NCBI GenBank assembly: GCA_002371265.1
Contig: DFGT01000011.1
Span: forward strand, 7,333-49,753
Reading direction: 5' to 3'
DNA length: 42,421 bases
From: Bacteroidales bacterium UBA3743
Lineage (GTDB): Bacteria > Bacteroidota > Bacteroidia > Bacteroidales > Paludibacteraceae
Of this stretch, positions 7,583 to 16,313 are shown piece by piece (the stretch's first letter is position 1; every line of letters starts with the position of its first letter). A program made the translations under genes and the position numbers. The notes beneath the pieces are model-generated. The model was given only the letters and a program-made list of their open reading frames with translations, ran no database searches and was not told where the DNA came from.

Positions 7583-9232
7583 TTAACCTTTCGTTTCGAC
7601 AAAAGCCTTTCCATCTTTAATTGTAATGATTTTGTCCGCACCAGCAATGGTTCTCAATCTATGTGCGATTACCAACACTGTTTTTCCTTTGATGAGTTTT
7701 GAAATAGACTGTTGTATAAGTGTTTCGTTTTCAACATCAAGAGATGCGGAAGCCTCGTCCAAAAGAATTATTGGGGCATTTTTAAGAAATGCACGTGCTA
7801 TTGATATACGCTGACGCTCACCGCCTGAGAGTTTCTTTCCATTCTCACCGATTACGGTATCCCATTTGTCTGGCAACTGTTCAATAAATTCAGTGCAGTT
7901 GGCTAATGCTGCGGCTTGTCTCACCTGGTCGTCGGTAGCGTTTTTGTCGCCGATACGGATGTTTTCCATTATGGTATTGTTGAAAAGAGTTACATCCTGG
8001 AACACAATTGAGTAAAGGTTCATCAGTGTTTCTGGATCAACCTTAGAAATATCCTGTCCACCTACAGTTATTTTGCCGGAATCAATATCCCAGAATCTTG
8101 CTGCAAGGCGAGAAACAGTGGTTTTGCCACTTCCTGACGGACCGATTAATGCTGTGACTTCTCCTTGTTTGGCTGTGAATGAAACACCGTCGAGGATTTT
8201 TTTGCCGTCTTGGTATGAGAACTTGACATTGTCGAATACAATATCTCCACCGTTCACTTTAAGTTCCTCCGATCCTGTTTGCTCTTTGTGTAGGAGAATC
8301 TCGTTTAGACGGTCACTATTGACGTCGAGAGCGATGATAGCGGCAAAATGTTCTAGTGATACCAACAGAGGATCATAAAGTCGGGATGCCATAATCAGAA
8401 AGAAGAAGTATTCCAACACTCCCAATTCTCCTGATTTCAGAAGCATAGCTCCGACAAGGGCTGTGGTGGCAATACAGAATTTCAAAATCATTTCTGCGTT
8501 GCAGACAAAAAGTCCTGTGCCGAGTTCGCTCCACAACTTACGTTTTTCCAACGTGTGGATTTTGTCTTTGACCTCTGTATAATAGCTGTCTTGTGCGTTA
8601 TTCTGACGTAGATCACGTATGGTCTCTAAACATTCCTGAATTTTTTCTGTCATCTCTATTTGTGCAACACTCTGTTTTCTACCCAGACGTTGCTGAACTC
8701 TACGTGAAAATGCCACAATCAACAGACAAATAGGTAGTGCCCAAACTGCAGCTAAAGCCATTTTCCAGTTTATGAAGATGAGAAATACAGCCAATATGCA
8801 TGAACTTGCTATGGATCCTATTACTTGTGGTATAAAGTGAGATGAAGCTTGCTCAATTTGTGCAGCGTCGTCCATGATCGTGGATGTAAGATCCGCACTG
8901 TCTTTCTTTGAGAAAAATGATAATGGCAGGCGACGAAGTTTTTCCGCCAATGAAATACGTCTGATACCGCTTTCTTTGTATGTTGAGAAATAGCAGGTGT
9001 TGTATTGGATGACGGTTGTTATAGCCATAATCACGACCCATGCGCAAATGCCTGAGATATAGAATGTAGATTTGCCTTCAATGGTTCCGCCCAACATGTC
9101 TTTCACCAAAAAGTAAAGCAATGCGACTGGTGAGAACAGAGCCAAATTGTAAAAAATATTTGCGATTGACGCTACTGCCATTCCTTTTGCCCCCTCGTCT
9201 GACAGGGCATATTTTTGTTTGAAATTTGTCAT
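7583..9232 (-). CDS. ABC transporter, fused membrane and ATPase domains (second half-transporter)
   Basis: A 549-residue half transporter: a six-helix type I exporter-like membrane domain (about 15-310) and a C-terminal ATPase domain. The ATPase motifs are complete: Walker A GPSGSGKTT, signature KLSGGERQRIS, Walker B IILLDEASASLD and switch His in VIAHRLRTI. It begins 17 nt after its partner gene ends, so the two probably form a heterodimer. Membrane-domain likeness places it nearest the YbtPQ/IrtAB-like group, which includes siderophore importers with exporter fold, but direction and substrate are not certain. It is the last gene of the leftward four-gene operon. Confidence 0.85.
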   Translation of the reverse strand: MTNFKQKYALSDEGAKGMAVASIANIFYNLALFSPVALLYFLVKDMLGGTIEGKSTFYISGICAWVVIMAITTVIQYNTCYFSTYKESGIRRISLAEKLRRLPLSFFSKKDSADLTSTIMDDAAQIEQASSHFIPQVIGSIASSCILAVFLIFINWKMALAAVWALPICLLIVAFSRRVQQRLGRKQSVAQIEMTEKIQECLETIRDLRQNNAQDSYYTEVKDKIHTLEKRKLWSELGTGLFVCNAEMILKFCIATTALVGAMLLKSGELGVLEYFFFLIMASRLYDPLLVSLEHFAAIIALDVNSDRLNEILLHKEQTGSEELKVNGGDIVFDNVKFSYQDGKKILDGVSFTAKQGEVTALIGPSGSGKTTVSRLAARFWDIDSGKITVGGQDISKVDPETLMNLYSIVFQDVTLFNNTIMENIRIGDKNATDDQVRQAAALANCTEFIEQLPDKWDTVIGENGKKLSGGERQRISIARAFLKNAPIILLDEASASLDVENETLIQQSISKLIKGKTVLVIAHRLRTIAGADKIITIKDGKAFVETKG

Positions 9233-9249
9233 AGTTATAAATATGAATT

Positions 9250-11019
9250 TTAATTCTCAATTTTCCATTCCACCGACTTCTGATAATCACCAAACATCTT
9301 TGAATATGTGCCGTTCTGCGACATTAGTTGCTGATGTTTGCCACTTTCTATGATTTTGCCGTCCTTGAGTACAAAAATCTGATCGCAGTCCACCACGGTA
9401 GAAAGACGGTGAGCTATCTTGATTACTGTTTTGCCTTTTGATATTTCGTTAAACGCCTTCAAAACTTTTTCCTCGTTTTCAGGGTCGGCGAATGCGGTCG
9501 CTTCGTCGAGCACGAGAATAGGAGCGTTTCTCAGCATCGTACGTGCGATGGCGATACGTTGTTGTTCACCTCCGCTTAGATAAGTTCCTTTGCTTCCGAT
9601 TACTGTGTTTACTCCATCAGGCAGTTTTGCAATGATGTCGGAACATTGTGCACGTTCGAGGACATCCATGACCTCTTGTTTTGTAGCGGATGGCTTTGCA
9701 ATACGGACATTATCTAAGATTGAGGTTTTCAGAAGTTTGCTGTCTTGGAAGACAAACGACACTGTTTCTGACAGTTTCGCTTGTGGAATGTCGCGTACAT
9801 CTACGTCGCCGATTAAGATTTTGCCTTCCGTGACATCCCAGAATCTGGAGACAAGGCTTGCTAAAGTAGTTTTTCCTCCCCCGGAAGGTCCAACGAATGC
9901 CACTTGCGAACCAGCTGCAATTTTTATAGAGATTTCATCAACTGCGTTTTTTGTCGCACCGTCATATCGGAAAGAGACATTCTGAAACTCGACGGAATTG
10001 TCTTTAGGAAGTTGTGGCGTTTCTGTTTCTTTGATTTCGGCTACGTCGAGTACTGAATCTATTCTCGAAAAAGCATTGCTGACAATCATTCCTGCTTCAG
10101 ATGAATACATTAACTTGTTGAGTGTCACCGCTATTATAGGAGTGAAGATGATGTAGAACATCAGGTTGGTAAGCAGTTCATGATCAGATACCGTTACATT
10201 ATGATAAAGAGCAATGGCAATCAATATGGCAAAAGAAGAGTTGATCACGATCGTAAACGCTGTCATCGGAATACGGAATTGTTGTGTGTAGCTGATTGTG
10301 AATTTGGCGTAATCGTCGATAGCCTTTTTGAGTTTTTTGAATGAAAACACTGATTGCCCGAATGTTTTTACAACAGGAATACCTCTGACATATTCTACAG
10401 CCTCTTTGGTCATGTTTTCGAGTGCCAGGTTGTATGCCTCCATATCTTTTTTTAGTTTCGGACCTGTCATGAATGATCCCATGATAAGGAATCCAACGAT
10501 TATGGTAGAAAGGCATAGAAGACCTATTTCCCAATCGAAATACATCAGTAGTGCAATCATTGCTATGGGTGTAGTTATAGCTACGGTTCGGTCGGGAACT
10601 ATGTGTTCAAGAAAATTATCCATCGACGCGGTAGAATCGATTATGATCTTTCGTATTTTGCCGCTTCCCTCGGTTTCTATGTATCCCAGTGGCAGACGCA
10701 TCACTTTCGACATACAGCTTTTGCGGATATTGGCGACAGTGCGGAATCCGCCCACATGTGAGCATCCCAACGCACAGAAATATACACACATGGCGTTGAT
10801 CGCGTATTTCACAGCAGTCATTCCGTATTCTTCGATGTTGGTGGCTTTTGAATAGTCTGGCATGACTGAAAGCACTTCGTCGATTATTTTCCAAATATAC
10901 ACAAATGGCATTAGCGCAAGACATGCGCTTACTGCCGATAGAGCAATAGAGCCGATAGTGAAGTATTTGAAACTACCGGCATAATCCATTAGTCTTAGGA
11001 GATTATTCTTCTCTTTCAT
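9250..11019 (-). CDS. ABC transporter, fused membrane and ATPase domains (first half-transporter)
   Basis: A 589-residue half transporter with N-terminal membrane domain (about 20-310) and ATPase domain (about 345-589). Motifs: Walker A GPSGGGKTT, signature YLSGGEQQRIAIA, Walker B ILVLDEATAFADPENE and switch His in IKIAHRLST. The cytoplasmic loop contains VRGIPVVKTFGQ, a sequence I associate with the YbtPQ-type subgroup. In Walker B the segment after the catalytic Glu reads ATAFADPENE instead of the usual AT(S)xLDxxTE. The paired gene follows after 17 nt; a ketopantoate reductase-like gene ends 62 nt upstream. The substrate is unknown; association with an S component-like protein hints at uptake of a small molecule or chelate. 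Confidence 0.85.
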   Translation of the reverse strand: MKEKNNLLRLMDYAGSFKYFTIGSIALSAVSACLALMPFVYIWKIIDEVLSVMPDYSKATNIEEYGMTAVKYAINAMCVYFCALGCSHVGGFRTVANIRKSCMSKVMRLPLGYIETEGSGKIRKIIIDSTASMDNFLEHIVPDRTVAITTPIAMIALLMYFDWEIGLLCLSTIIVGFLIMGSFMTGPKLKKDMEAYNLALENMTKEAVEYVRGIPVVKTFGQSVFSFKKLKKAIDDYAKFTISYTQQFRIPMTAFTIVINSSFAILIAIALYHNVTVSDHELLTNLMFYIIFTPIIAVTLNKLMYSSEAGMIVSNAFSRIDSVLDVAEIKETETPQLPKDNSVEFQNVSFRYDGATKNAVDEISIKIAAGSQVAFVGPSGGGKTTLASLVSRFWDVTEGKILIGDVDVRDIPQAKLSETVSFVFQDSKLLKTSILDNVRIAKPSATKQEVMDVLERAQCSDIIAKLPDGVNTVIGSKGTYLSGGEQQRIAIARTMLRNAPILVLDEATAFADPENEEKVLKAFNEISKGKTVIKIAHRLSTVVDCDQIFVLKDGKIIESGKHQQLMSQNGTYSKMFGDYQKSVEWKIEN

Positions 11020-11081
11020 TGTTTTTTGGTAAGTTTAATTCCTTCAATTATTTGTTTTTCTTTCATTCAACTTGCAGACAT

Positions 11082-12041
11082 TCAACAATGTATGTCGTCA
11101 ATGTCCGTAGGCATATATTGACTTATCTTGTCCCATGTTGGCATTGGAATGCTTTTGTGTTGAAGTCTCCATTCTTCAAATTTTTTGTGGATGTAAATCA
11201 TCTCTTTGATTCCGTTTTTGCAATGGTCGGCAACCATCAGTTGCCCAAGGATGGTTTTAGACATAATTCTGTATAAGAGAAACATTGCGTATGTCTTTAT
11301 TCCTCCGTTATAAAATTTATCCTCGCCTTTGGGCATTACTTCTATTCCGGTGCTTTTCAAATATGCGAAACACTCCTTGGTGGCCTGCATAATAGTCTTT
11401 ATATCGCGACGTTGGAGCTTTTTAAGATTGCCGTCGACTTTGTAACACATATATCCATACGGCATGACTTCTGCAACGTGGCAGAGGTAGTAGGCATACA
11501 TGTTGTCAACTGGTGTTATTTTGACATCCTTTGGATTAAAGGCTTTTTGTATAGCCACAAGGTCTGTTTCGGATGCCGCATTATGTAATCCGCCAACAAA
11601 TAGTTTGGTGACGGGAAGTCGTGCCGCAATAGATTTGGCTCCTTCTCGATGTCCAGCGGAATTTTGAAATCCGAAAAGAAGATGTAAATCTGGTCGTTTT
11701 TCTAATATACTGTTTTGACAGAACTCAGCTTCCAGATTGTTGCCGACAAGTACTAAGATATTTGTGTCCAATTTTTTGAATGTCTCTAGCAACTCTTTTT
11801 GCTGTTGCCCCTGCATCACTGAAAAAGCGATGTCAAAATGTTCATCTGTAGGGACACTTTCTAAAATCGTAGGATGGTCGATGCTAGTCTTTCGTTGTAG
11901 ATAATGTTTGACAATCAAACCGTTACGACGAAGCTCATCAGCGGTGCTCCGTGCCACCACTGTTACATCGTTGCCTGCTTTGCATAAGAAGTGTATCATG
12001 AGTGAACCTAAAGCACCAGATCCGAAAACAATAATTTTCAT
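11082..12041 (-). CDS. Ketopantoate reductase (ApbA/PanE)-family oxidoreductase
   Basis: A 319-residue NADP-dependent oxidoreductase. The Rossmann motif is at the very N-terminus (IVFGSGALGSLMIHFL) and VVARS follows the second strand. The middle contains a Gly-Asn pair (VLVGNNLEAEF) in the cofactor and substrate cleft. The C-terminal helical domain differs from true PanE and lacks an obvious match to its catalytic Lys region, so the substrate may not be ketopantoate. The start codon overlaps the stop of the MptD-like gene by 4 nt (ATGA), and two ABC half-transporters follow. This coupling to transport genes suggests that it reduces, or makes, the transported compound; that is inference. Confidence 0.7.
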   Translation of the reverse strand: MKIIVFGSGALGSLMIHFLCKAGNDVTVVARSTADELRRNGLIVKHYLQRKTSIDHPTILESVPTDEHFDIAFSVMQGQQQKELLETFKKLDTNILVLVGNNLEAEFCQNSILEKRPDLHLLFGFQNSAGHREGAKSIAARLPVTKLFVGGLHNAASETDLVAIQKAFNPKDVKITPVDNMYAYYLCHVAEVMPYGYMCYKVDGNLKKLQRRDIKTIMQATKECFAYLKSTGIEVMPKGEDKFYNGGIKTYAMFLLYRIMSKTILGQLMVADHCKNGIKEMIYIHKKFEEWRLQHKSIPMPTWDKISQYMPTDIDDIHC

Positions 12042-12607
12042 CGATGTAGTTTTTCAATCTGGTTTTTCATTAATCTTTCCGCAATTCGCATACCGATAAT
12101 GGCGACGGGAATTGTCAGCACTATCACTGCGATTAGAGCTGGTGTATTGTCGATGACTGGCTTCATCATGGCGTCGTAGCCGGCGGGCATCTCTGCTACG
12201 GCCGCAGCGAGTGAACCTTCTGTGTCTGTCCACCAATGTGCTGTATATGCAAAAAACGACAATGCAAATGGTATGAAGCTAAAACGGATACCTTTGATTT
12301 CTGAGTATCCGCAAAAGAATCTTATTATTTCAGCAGCGGCAGTCAAAAGGATAAGTCCGACAACAAGTGAAATGTCTGCTTCTCCCGCAGCCCCAAATAA
12401 TATGAGTAAAAATCCGTTGAGCACTGTCGCCGCACCGAAATTTTGTATTGTGCATGTGGTAGGCAAATATACGAGTGCAAACAACAATGGTAGCAAAGCA
12501 CCTACGTAGGCATAGCACATTGGATGTATTAATCCGCTTGTGCCTCCTAGTATGAAAATTGCAAGATAGGCAATTGCTAAAAGTGCGATTTTTAATGTTT
12601 TATTCAT
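12038..12607 (-). CDS. MptD/Trep_Strep-type putative ECF transporter S component
   Basis: A 189-residue integral membrane protein with about six hydrophobic segments and a short basic C-terminus (MKNQIEKLHR). The length, strong hydrophobicity and basic tail fit the Trep_Strep/MptD family, predicted substrate-binding S components of energy-coupling factor transporters. No EcfT or EcfA gene is found nearby; instead two fused ABC half-transporters lie in the same operon. It is the first gene of the leftward operon (MptD, reductase, ABC, ABC) and overlaps the reductase gene by 4 nt. Tandem terminator hairpins lie upstream. Family assignment is by overall likeness and could be tested with TIGR02185. 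Confidence 0.65.
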   Translation of the reverse strand: MNKTLKIALLAIAYLAIFILGGTSGLIHPMCYAYVGALLPLLFALVYLPTTCTIQNFGAATVLNGFLLILFGAAGEADISLVVGLILLTAAAEIIRFFCGYSEIKGIRFSFIPFALSFFAYTAHWWTDTEGSLAAAVAEMPAGYDAMMKPVIDNTPALIAVIVLTIPVAIIGMRIAERLMKNQIEKLHR

Positions 12608-12692
12608 TTTTTTATGCTTTTATATATAGTTCGACATCTTGTTAATCAATATGACAGTGATCTCTCAAAAACGAACGATAGTCCAAAATGTT

Positions 12693-12723
12693 CAAAAAAA
12701 AGAGGAACTTATTTCTAAGTTCC
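12693..12723 (-). terminator. Leftward terminator-like hairpin 3, before the MptD operon
   Basis: A perfect 8-bp stem GGAACTTA / TAAGTTCC with TTTC loop (12704-12723) is followed, on the minus strand, by TCTTTTTTTTG. It lies about 85 nt upstream of the MptD start codon, so it could stop read-through or act as an attenuator in a leader. Confidence 0.6.
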
Positions 12724-12800
12724 TGACAATTCAAATTTTAAAAAAAATATTTTTTTGTTGGACTCATATTTTGCTTTTATTTAAGACGATGCAAAATTCT

Positions 12801-12824
12801 AAAAAAAGAGGATTGGGGTCAATC
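12801..12824 (-). terminator. Leftward terminator-like hairpin 2
   Basis: A short stem GATTG / CAATC with a GGGT loop (12811-12824) is followed on the minus strand by CTCTTTTTTT. It is weaker than its two neighbours but has the same foot (TCCTC then a T run). Confidence 0.45.
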
Positions 12825-12875
12825 GCCATTAATGAGGATTTTGTGAATGGAAATGTGAATAATGAAATGACAATA

Positions 12876-12916
12876 CAAAAAAACGAGGATTGTTATTGGG
12901 TATTAACAATCCTCGT
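12876..12916 (-). terminator. Leftward terminator 1, after the TSCPD gene
   Basis: A perfect 13-bp stem, ACGAGGATTGTTA (12883-12895) with TAACAATCCTCGT (12904-12916), has an 8-nt loop and a minus-strand run of seven T. It stands 30 nt after the TSCPD stop. The arm contains GAGGATTGTTA, the same 11-mer that opens the dispersed repeat copies at 16314, 19694 and 38220. Confidence 0.8.
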
Positions 12917-12945
12917 AAATTAGAAATAAACTATGATTTAGCCTT

Positions 12946-13254
12946 TTATTTATTGATCATCAACTTAAGAGCTGTGGCGAACTGATCAGGACATGATGTT
13001 GGCTTGGGTCCACAAGTTGTGCCAGCAAACCTTTCGATTACGAATTCTGCCTTTAGTCCGACCACCAAACGACTGATTCCAGCGGCGTTGCCTGGACAAC
13101 CTCCTATGATTTTTGCGTCTTTTATCTCATGTGTATTCTCGTCGACAACAATGTCCATCATTCTGCTGCATACCCCCTGTGGAAAATAGCGAGCCACGAT
13201 ATTTCCTTTGTCATCTTTCTTGCATTCTATTGCGTTTCTGTTAATAAATTCCAT
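12946..13254 (-). CDS. TSCPD domain protein (TIGR03905 type)
   Basis: A 102-residue protein of the TSCPD family, named after its C-terminal motif, seen here as TTCGPKPTSCPDQFATALK. The conserved GGCPGNAAGISRLV segment and an earlier Cys (GVCSRMM) are also present, giving several conserved Cys that probably bind metal. A related domain occurs at the end of vitamin B12-dependent ribonucleotide reductases, but the function of the stand-alone form is not established. It is a monocistronic leftward gene with a strong terminator. A near-match minus-7 box (TATCTTTA, 13282-13275) lies upstream. Confidence 0.85.
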   Translation of the reverse strand: MEFINRNAIECKKDDKGNIVARYFPQGVCSRMMDIVVDENTHEIKDAKIIGGCPGNAAGISRLVVGLKAEFVIERFAGTTCGPKPTSCPDQFATALKLMINK

Positions 13255-13315
13255 AATATACGTTTTTTATGCTGTAAAGATACGTTTTTAATTCTTAAAT
13301 TAGTGGAATAAACAT

Positions 13316-13323
13316 TATTTTTG
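13316..13323 (+). promoter_or_regulatory. Minus-7 box of the lipoprotein gene, very close to its start
   Basis: TATTTTTG matches TAnnTTTG exactly. With transcription starting a few bases later, only about 5-15 nt remain before the TTG (13334) or GTG (13343) start, so the mRNA would be almost leaderless. Confidence 0.45.
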
Positions 13324-13333
13324 TAATGTTAAG

Positions 13334-14638
13334 TTGAAAAGAGTGAAAAATTTAGTTAGGGTTTTAATACATTTCATCCTGCTTTTAGCAGTTATTTCGT
13401 GTGCGAAAAAAGCACCCGAAACAGTGGGTGTGGCTGAACTTAACGAAGGAAACAATTCAGACTTGGTCGAAGTCAACATTGAAAATATACTTTTGCGGCA
13501 GGTCGCTCACGGTTGTTATTGTGAGGCAGTGTATGAAGATTCTGTGAAATATCGTTTCACTAAAGCGGATATGCTTGCGTTGGGGGATGTGTTAGCCAAA
13601 GAAATGCAGGACAGAGGACTGAAGCTAAATCCAAAAATTTTTCGCAAGATGGCAAAAAAGACTCATGGAGTGGATGTCACCGCACCGTGTCATTTTTCTT
13701 TGTATGAGAATAGAATGATGCTGTACATGATTCCAGGATTGTACAAGCCAGAACCCGAATATGATTTTAACATAGACCTTTCAGAGTCACGTCGACGTTT
13801 TATTTGGGATGTCATTTTTGATCCACGTGTCGGATTGTTATATCCAGCTTTTTTCCTTCCAGAAGTAATTGATTATGCGGAGAAATATCCAGAAATCAAG
13901 AAGGCAGAGGAGATTGCTGTGATGCCTAAGTTTGGCGGAGAAAGGGTAAAAAAGTGGAGCGATGAATTGAGCTTGAAAGTCAGCCGTAAGGAGAATCTGG
14001 AAATGATTTACCACATTAACAATTATGTCCTTTATGAAAGTAGAGAGAGTCTGACTTGGCTGGTGACAAATTGTATGCCGGTTTTGCAGGCGATGTTTGT
14101 CGATTTCCACATGGAGCATGAACCTATAATAGATTCGCTTGTGTTGGTCAGAACCAGAAGTGGTGAGGCTCGTATTGAATCCCTTTTTGCTGAGAGAAAT
14201 GCAGATGGATCTATCTACATAAGAGAGGGTTTGCTTGAATATATCTCTCAAAATGAAAGGTTGAAGACTCCAAGATTCAGAAGTATAATACAGCAGTATG
14301 TCGCTGGATGTTTCGGACATGATGTTTATTATGATCGTATGGAGCGATTTCCTCAGGTATTGCTGGATAATTTCACTCTTGAGGAGCGACGTATGATTGT
14401 GGCAAAAATAATGGATGTCGTATTTCCGATATATCAGGGTAAAGAGATAGACAAGATTGTGAAGGTTATTGTCGAAAATGATCCTGGCTTCATAGATGAC
14501 ACTGTTGAAAAAAACTATTATGGCCTGGAAAATTTGCGCATGGGTATTTCTATCTATAGAATGCGTTTCCGAGCTGTACATTGGCGTGTGATCTCACCGG
14601 CGCAAGAAAAAAAAGAAGATAATGTGAGACGGAAATAA
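13334..14638 (+). CDS. Lipoprotein of unknown function
   Basis: A 434-residue protein with a lipoprotein signal: basic MKRVKN, a hydrophobic core and the lipobox AVISC with Cys at 23. No acidic run follows, so periplasmic-side anchoring is likely. The rest has no domain I recognise; it is rich in charged residues and predicted helices. There is no in-frame ATG near the start: translation must begin at TTG 13334 or GTG 13343, a rare choice here. The last codons lie inside the terminator hairpin, with the stop in its loop. A Sel1/TPR-type protein gene follows within 25 nt; they may be functionally linked. Confidence 0.7.
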   Translation: MKRVKNLVRVLIHFILLLAVISCAKKAPETVGVAELNEGNNSDLVEVNIENILLRQVAHGCYCEAVYEDSVKYRFTKADMLALGDVLAKEMQDRGLKLNPKIFRKMAKKTHGVDVTAPCHFSLYENRMMLYMIPGLYKPEPEYDFNIDLSESRRRFIWDVIFDPRVGLLYPAFFLPEVIDYAEKYPEIKKAEEIAVMPKFGGERVKKWSDELSLKVSRKENLEMIYHINNYVLYESRESLTWLVTNCMPVLQAMFVDFHMEHEPIIDSLVLVRTRSGEARIESLFAERNADGSIYIREGLLEYISQNERLKTPRFRSIIQQYVAGCFGHDVYYDRMERFPQVLLDNFTLEERRMIVAKIMDVVFPIYQGKEIDKIVKVIVENDPGFIDDTVEKNYYGLENLRMGISIYRMRFRAVHWRVISPAQEKKEDNVRRK

Positions 14639-14652
14639 TTCCGTCTTTTTTT
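14627..14652 (+). terminator. Terminator hairpin overlapping the lipoprotein stop codon
   Basis: AGACGGAA (14627-14634) pairs with TTCCGTCT (14639-14646) around the loop ATAA, then seven T follow. The TAA stop (14636-14638) is in the loop. The next ATG is at 14663, only 10 nt after the T run, so the following gene either has its promoter upstream of this hairpin and relies on read-through, or starts inside it. Confidence 0.75.
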
Positions 14653-14662
14653 GGATATAATT

Positions 14663-16303
14663 ATGAAAAGTGAAGAAAGGACATGGAGTTCTGATATCGC
14701 AAGTGTAGTGCGTCTTCAACCTATCGCAGACGCAAACACTGACGCAGATATATTCGAGAAACTTCCTCAGATGATAGCTCTTGGTAAATACCAGGAGATT
14801 GTGAGCATCTGTATGAAATATGCACAACAGTCGGATCCAGTGCCTGCTGTCGGGTTTGTCAAGCAGGATAAGAAGAGTGAAGCGAATCCAGTGAAGGCTT
14901 TTTGCCAGTTTATCCTTGGACGATTGAACGAGACAGTGGCCGACGACAAGAAAAGCGCGGCAGATTTCTACAATAAAGCCATCGCAAACGGAAATGCTGA
15001 GGCTACCCTCTACTCGGTTGAGGTGGCTCTAAAATCAATTGATGAGAATGTCCGTAAGGATGCCGTCAGAATGCTCAAACAACTTGCTCTGACTGGTAAT
15101 CCGTCTGCTTGTATACGTTATGCCGCGTTTATTCTTGATGAATATAAGTCGTCTGGCAAAAAATCCCGTCTCAACTTTGCTTTTGAACTTCTCCGTAAGG
15201 TGGAGGATCAACCTTCGATAGATTCATTCAAATGCTATCTGTATATGGCCCAATGCTGTAAACTAGGATTGGGTGTGAAGCAGGACGAACAGGATGCTGA
15301 GGATTATTTTCAGAAGGTTATACTATCGGCTCAAATCCACGAATTTTATGATAATGCAGGTGCATGCGCGGAGGCTTTCCTTGAATTGAAATCACTTAAT
15401 AGAGAAGTTGTTGAGGCTGTCCTTCCTTTGGTTCCTGTCGACGGAAGGGTGGCAATGCAGATTATCATCCATTGCCCTTTTATGAGAGATGAACAGTGCA
15501 GAAAGATATTTCTGGATGTGGCTAAGTTCTTGTTGGAGACGGAGGGAGTGGACGAACAGTTGAAAATGCTAGCCTACTGGCGTCTGTTTGGCTATTATTC
15601 CGAAGTGGAGAAAGACGACGATAAGGCTCTCGTCTACCTTATGCGCGCCGCCAATATGAAATGTCCGGAAGCTATGATATGGCTTTCTGAGGCTTATCGT
15701 GAAGGACAATATGGATTGAATAAGGATATGTATCAGTCATACCAGCTGAAGAAAGGTGTCACTCTTCTTGATAATATAAAAGAAGACGCGAATTATTCTG
15801 GCTATCTTTTCGACTTGGGTGATTTCCTTTACGAGTGTGTCGGCAAGTATGAGTGGGCAGACGAGAAGACAATGATGGAGTCGTTCAAAAAGGCCGCCGA
15901 ACTTGGGGATGAGGAGGCTAAACTACGTCTCGTGCGTATGACTCTGTCTGGTGAGTGCAAGGGTGTCTACACAAAAAAGGATGCCAAACAGGTGGTGATG
16001 GAATTCTTGGATAAGGACAGCGGTGAACTTGAAGATCGGGCCGGACTGATGTTTGATTTGGCTCATATTTATTCCGACAAATCGTTTGGTGAGAATTACG
16101 AATCTGCCATAGAAATACTTGATGACGCTCTGATCCTCTCCGACAATGATTCAGAAATCCTTGATTATAAGGGTGAATTGCTTATGAAACTTGGTAAGGA
16201 GGACGAAATCGCAGATGTCTGGGATGAACTTCTTTCGCTATATCCAGATTATGTGAAAGAGTCAGATTCACCTTTCTGCAAGGCTATGAAAGAGAAATGT
16301 TAG
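14663..16303 (+). CDS. Sel1/TPR-like repeat protein
   Basis: A 546-residue soluble protein made of repeated helical pairs of about 36 residues typical of Sel1-like repeats, for example the segments YLYMAQCCKLGLGVKQDEQD, ALVYLMRAANMKCPEAMIWL and MESFKKAAELGDEEAKLRLV. Such solenoids are protein-protein adaptors. No signal peptide or membrane helix is visible, so it is probably cytoplasmic. I prefer ATG 14663 over the in-frame TTG at 14651, which lies at the end of the terminator T run. The partner is unknown; the upstream lipoprotein is the obvious candidate neighbour. Confidence 0.75.
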   Translation: MKSEERTWSSDIASVVRLQPIADANTDADIFEKLPQMIALGKYQEIVSICMKYAQQSDPVPAVGFVKQDKKSEANPVKAFCQFILGRLNETVADDKKSAADFYNKAIANGNAEATLYSVEVALKSIDENVRKDAVRMLKQLALTGNPSACIRYAAFILDEYKSSGKKSRLNFAFELLRKVEDQPSIDSFKCYLYMAQCCKLGLGVKQDEQDAEDYFQKVILSAQIHEFYDNAGACAEAFLELKSLNREVVEAVLPLVPVDGRVAMQIIIHCPFMRDEQCRKIFLDVAKFLLETEGVDEQLKMLAYWRLFGYYSEVEKDDDKALVYLMRAANMKCPEAMIWLSEAYREGQYGLNKDMYQSYQLKKGVTLLDNIKEDANYSGYLFDLGDFLYECVGKYEWADEKTMMESFKKAAELGDEEAKLRLVRMTLSGECKGVYTKKDAKQVVMEFLDKDSGELEDRAGLMFDLAHIYSDKSFGENYESAIEILDDALILSDNDSEILDYKGELLMKLGKEDEIADVWDELLSLYPDYVKESDSPFCKAMKEKC

Positions 16304-16313
16304 CATCTAAAAT

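Noticed and set aside
12801..12824. Riboswitch in front of the MptD operon
   Set aside because: Only simple stems with T runs are visible; no conserved aptamer core was recognised.
12639..12923. 94-codon rightward frame
   Set aside because: It runs through three terminator hairpins and A-tracts of the other strand; its Lys/Ile/Asn-rich content reflects these.
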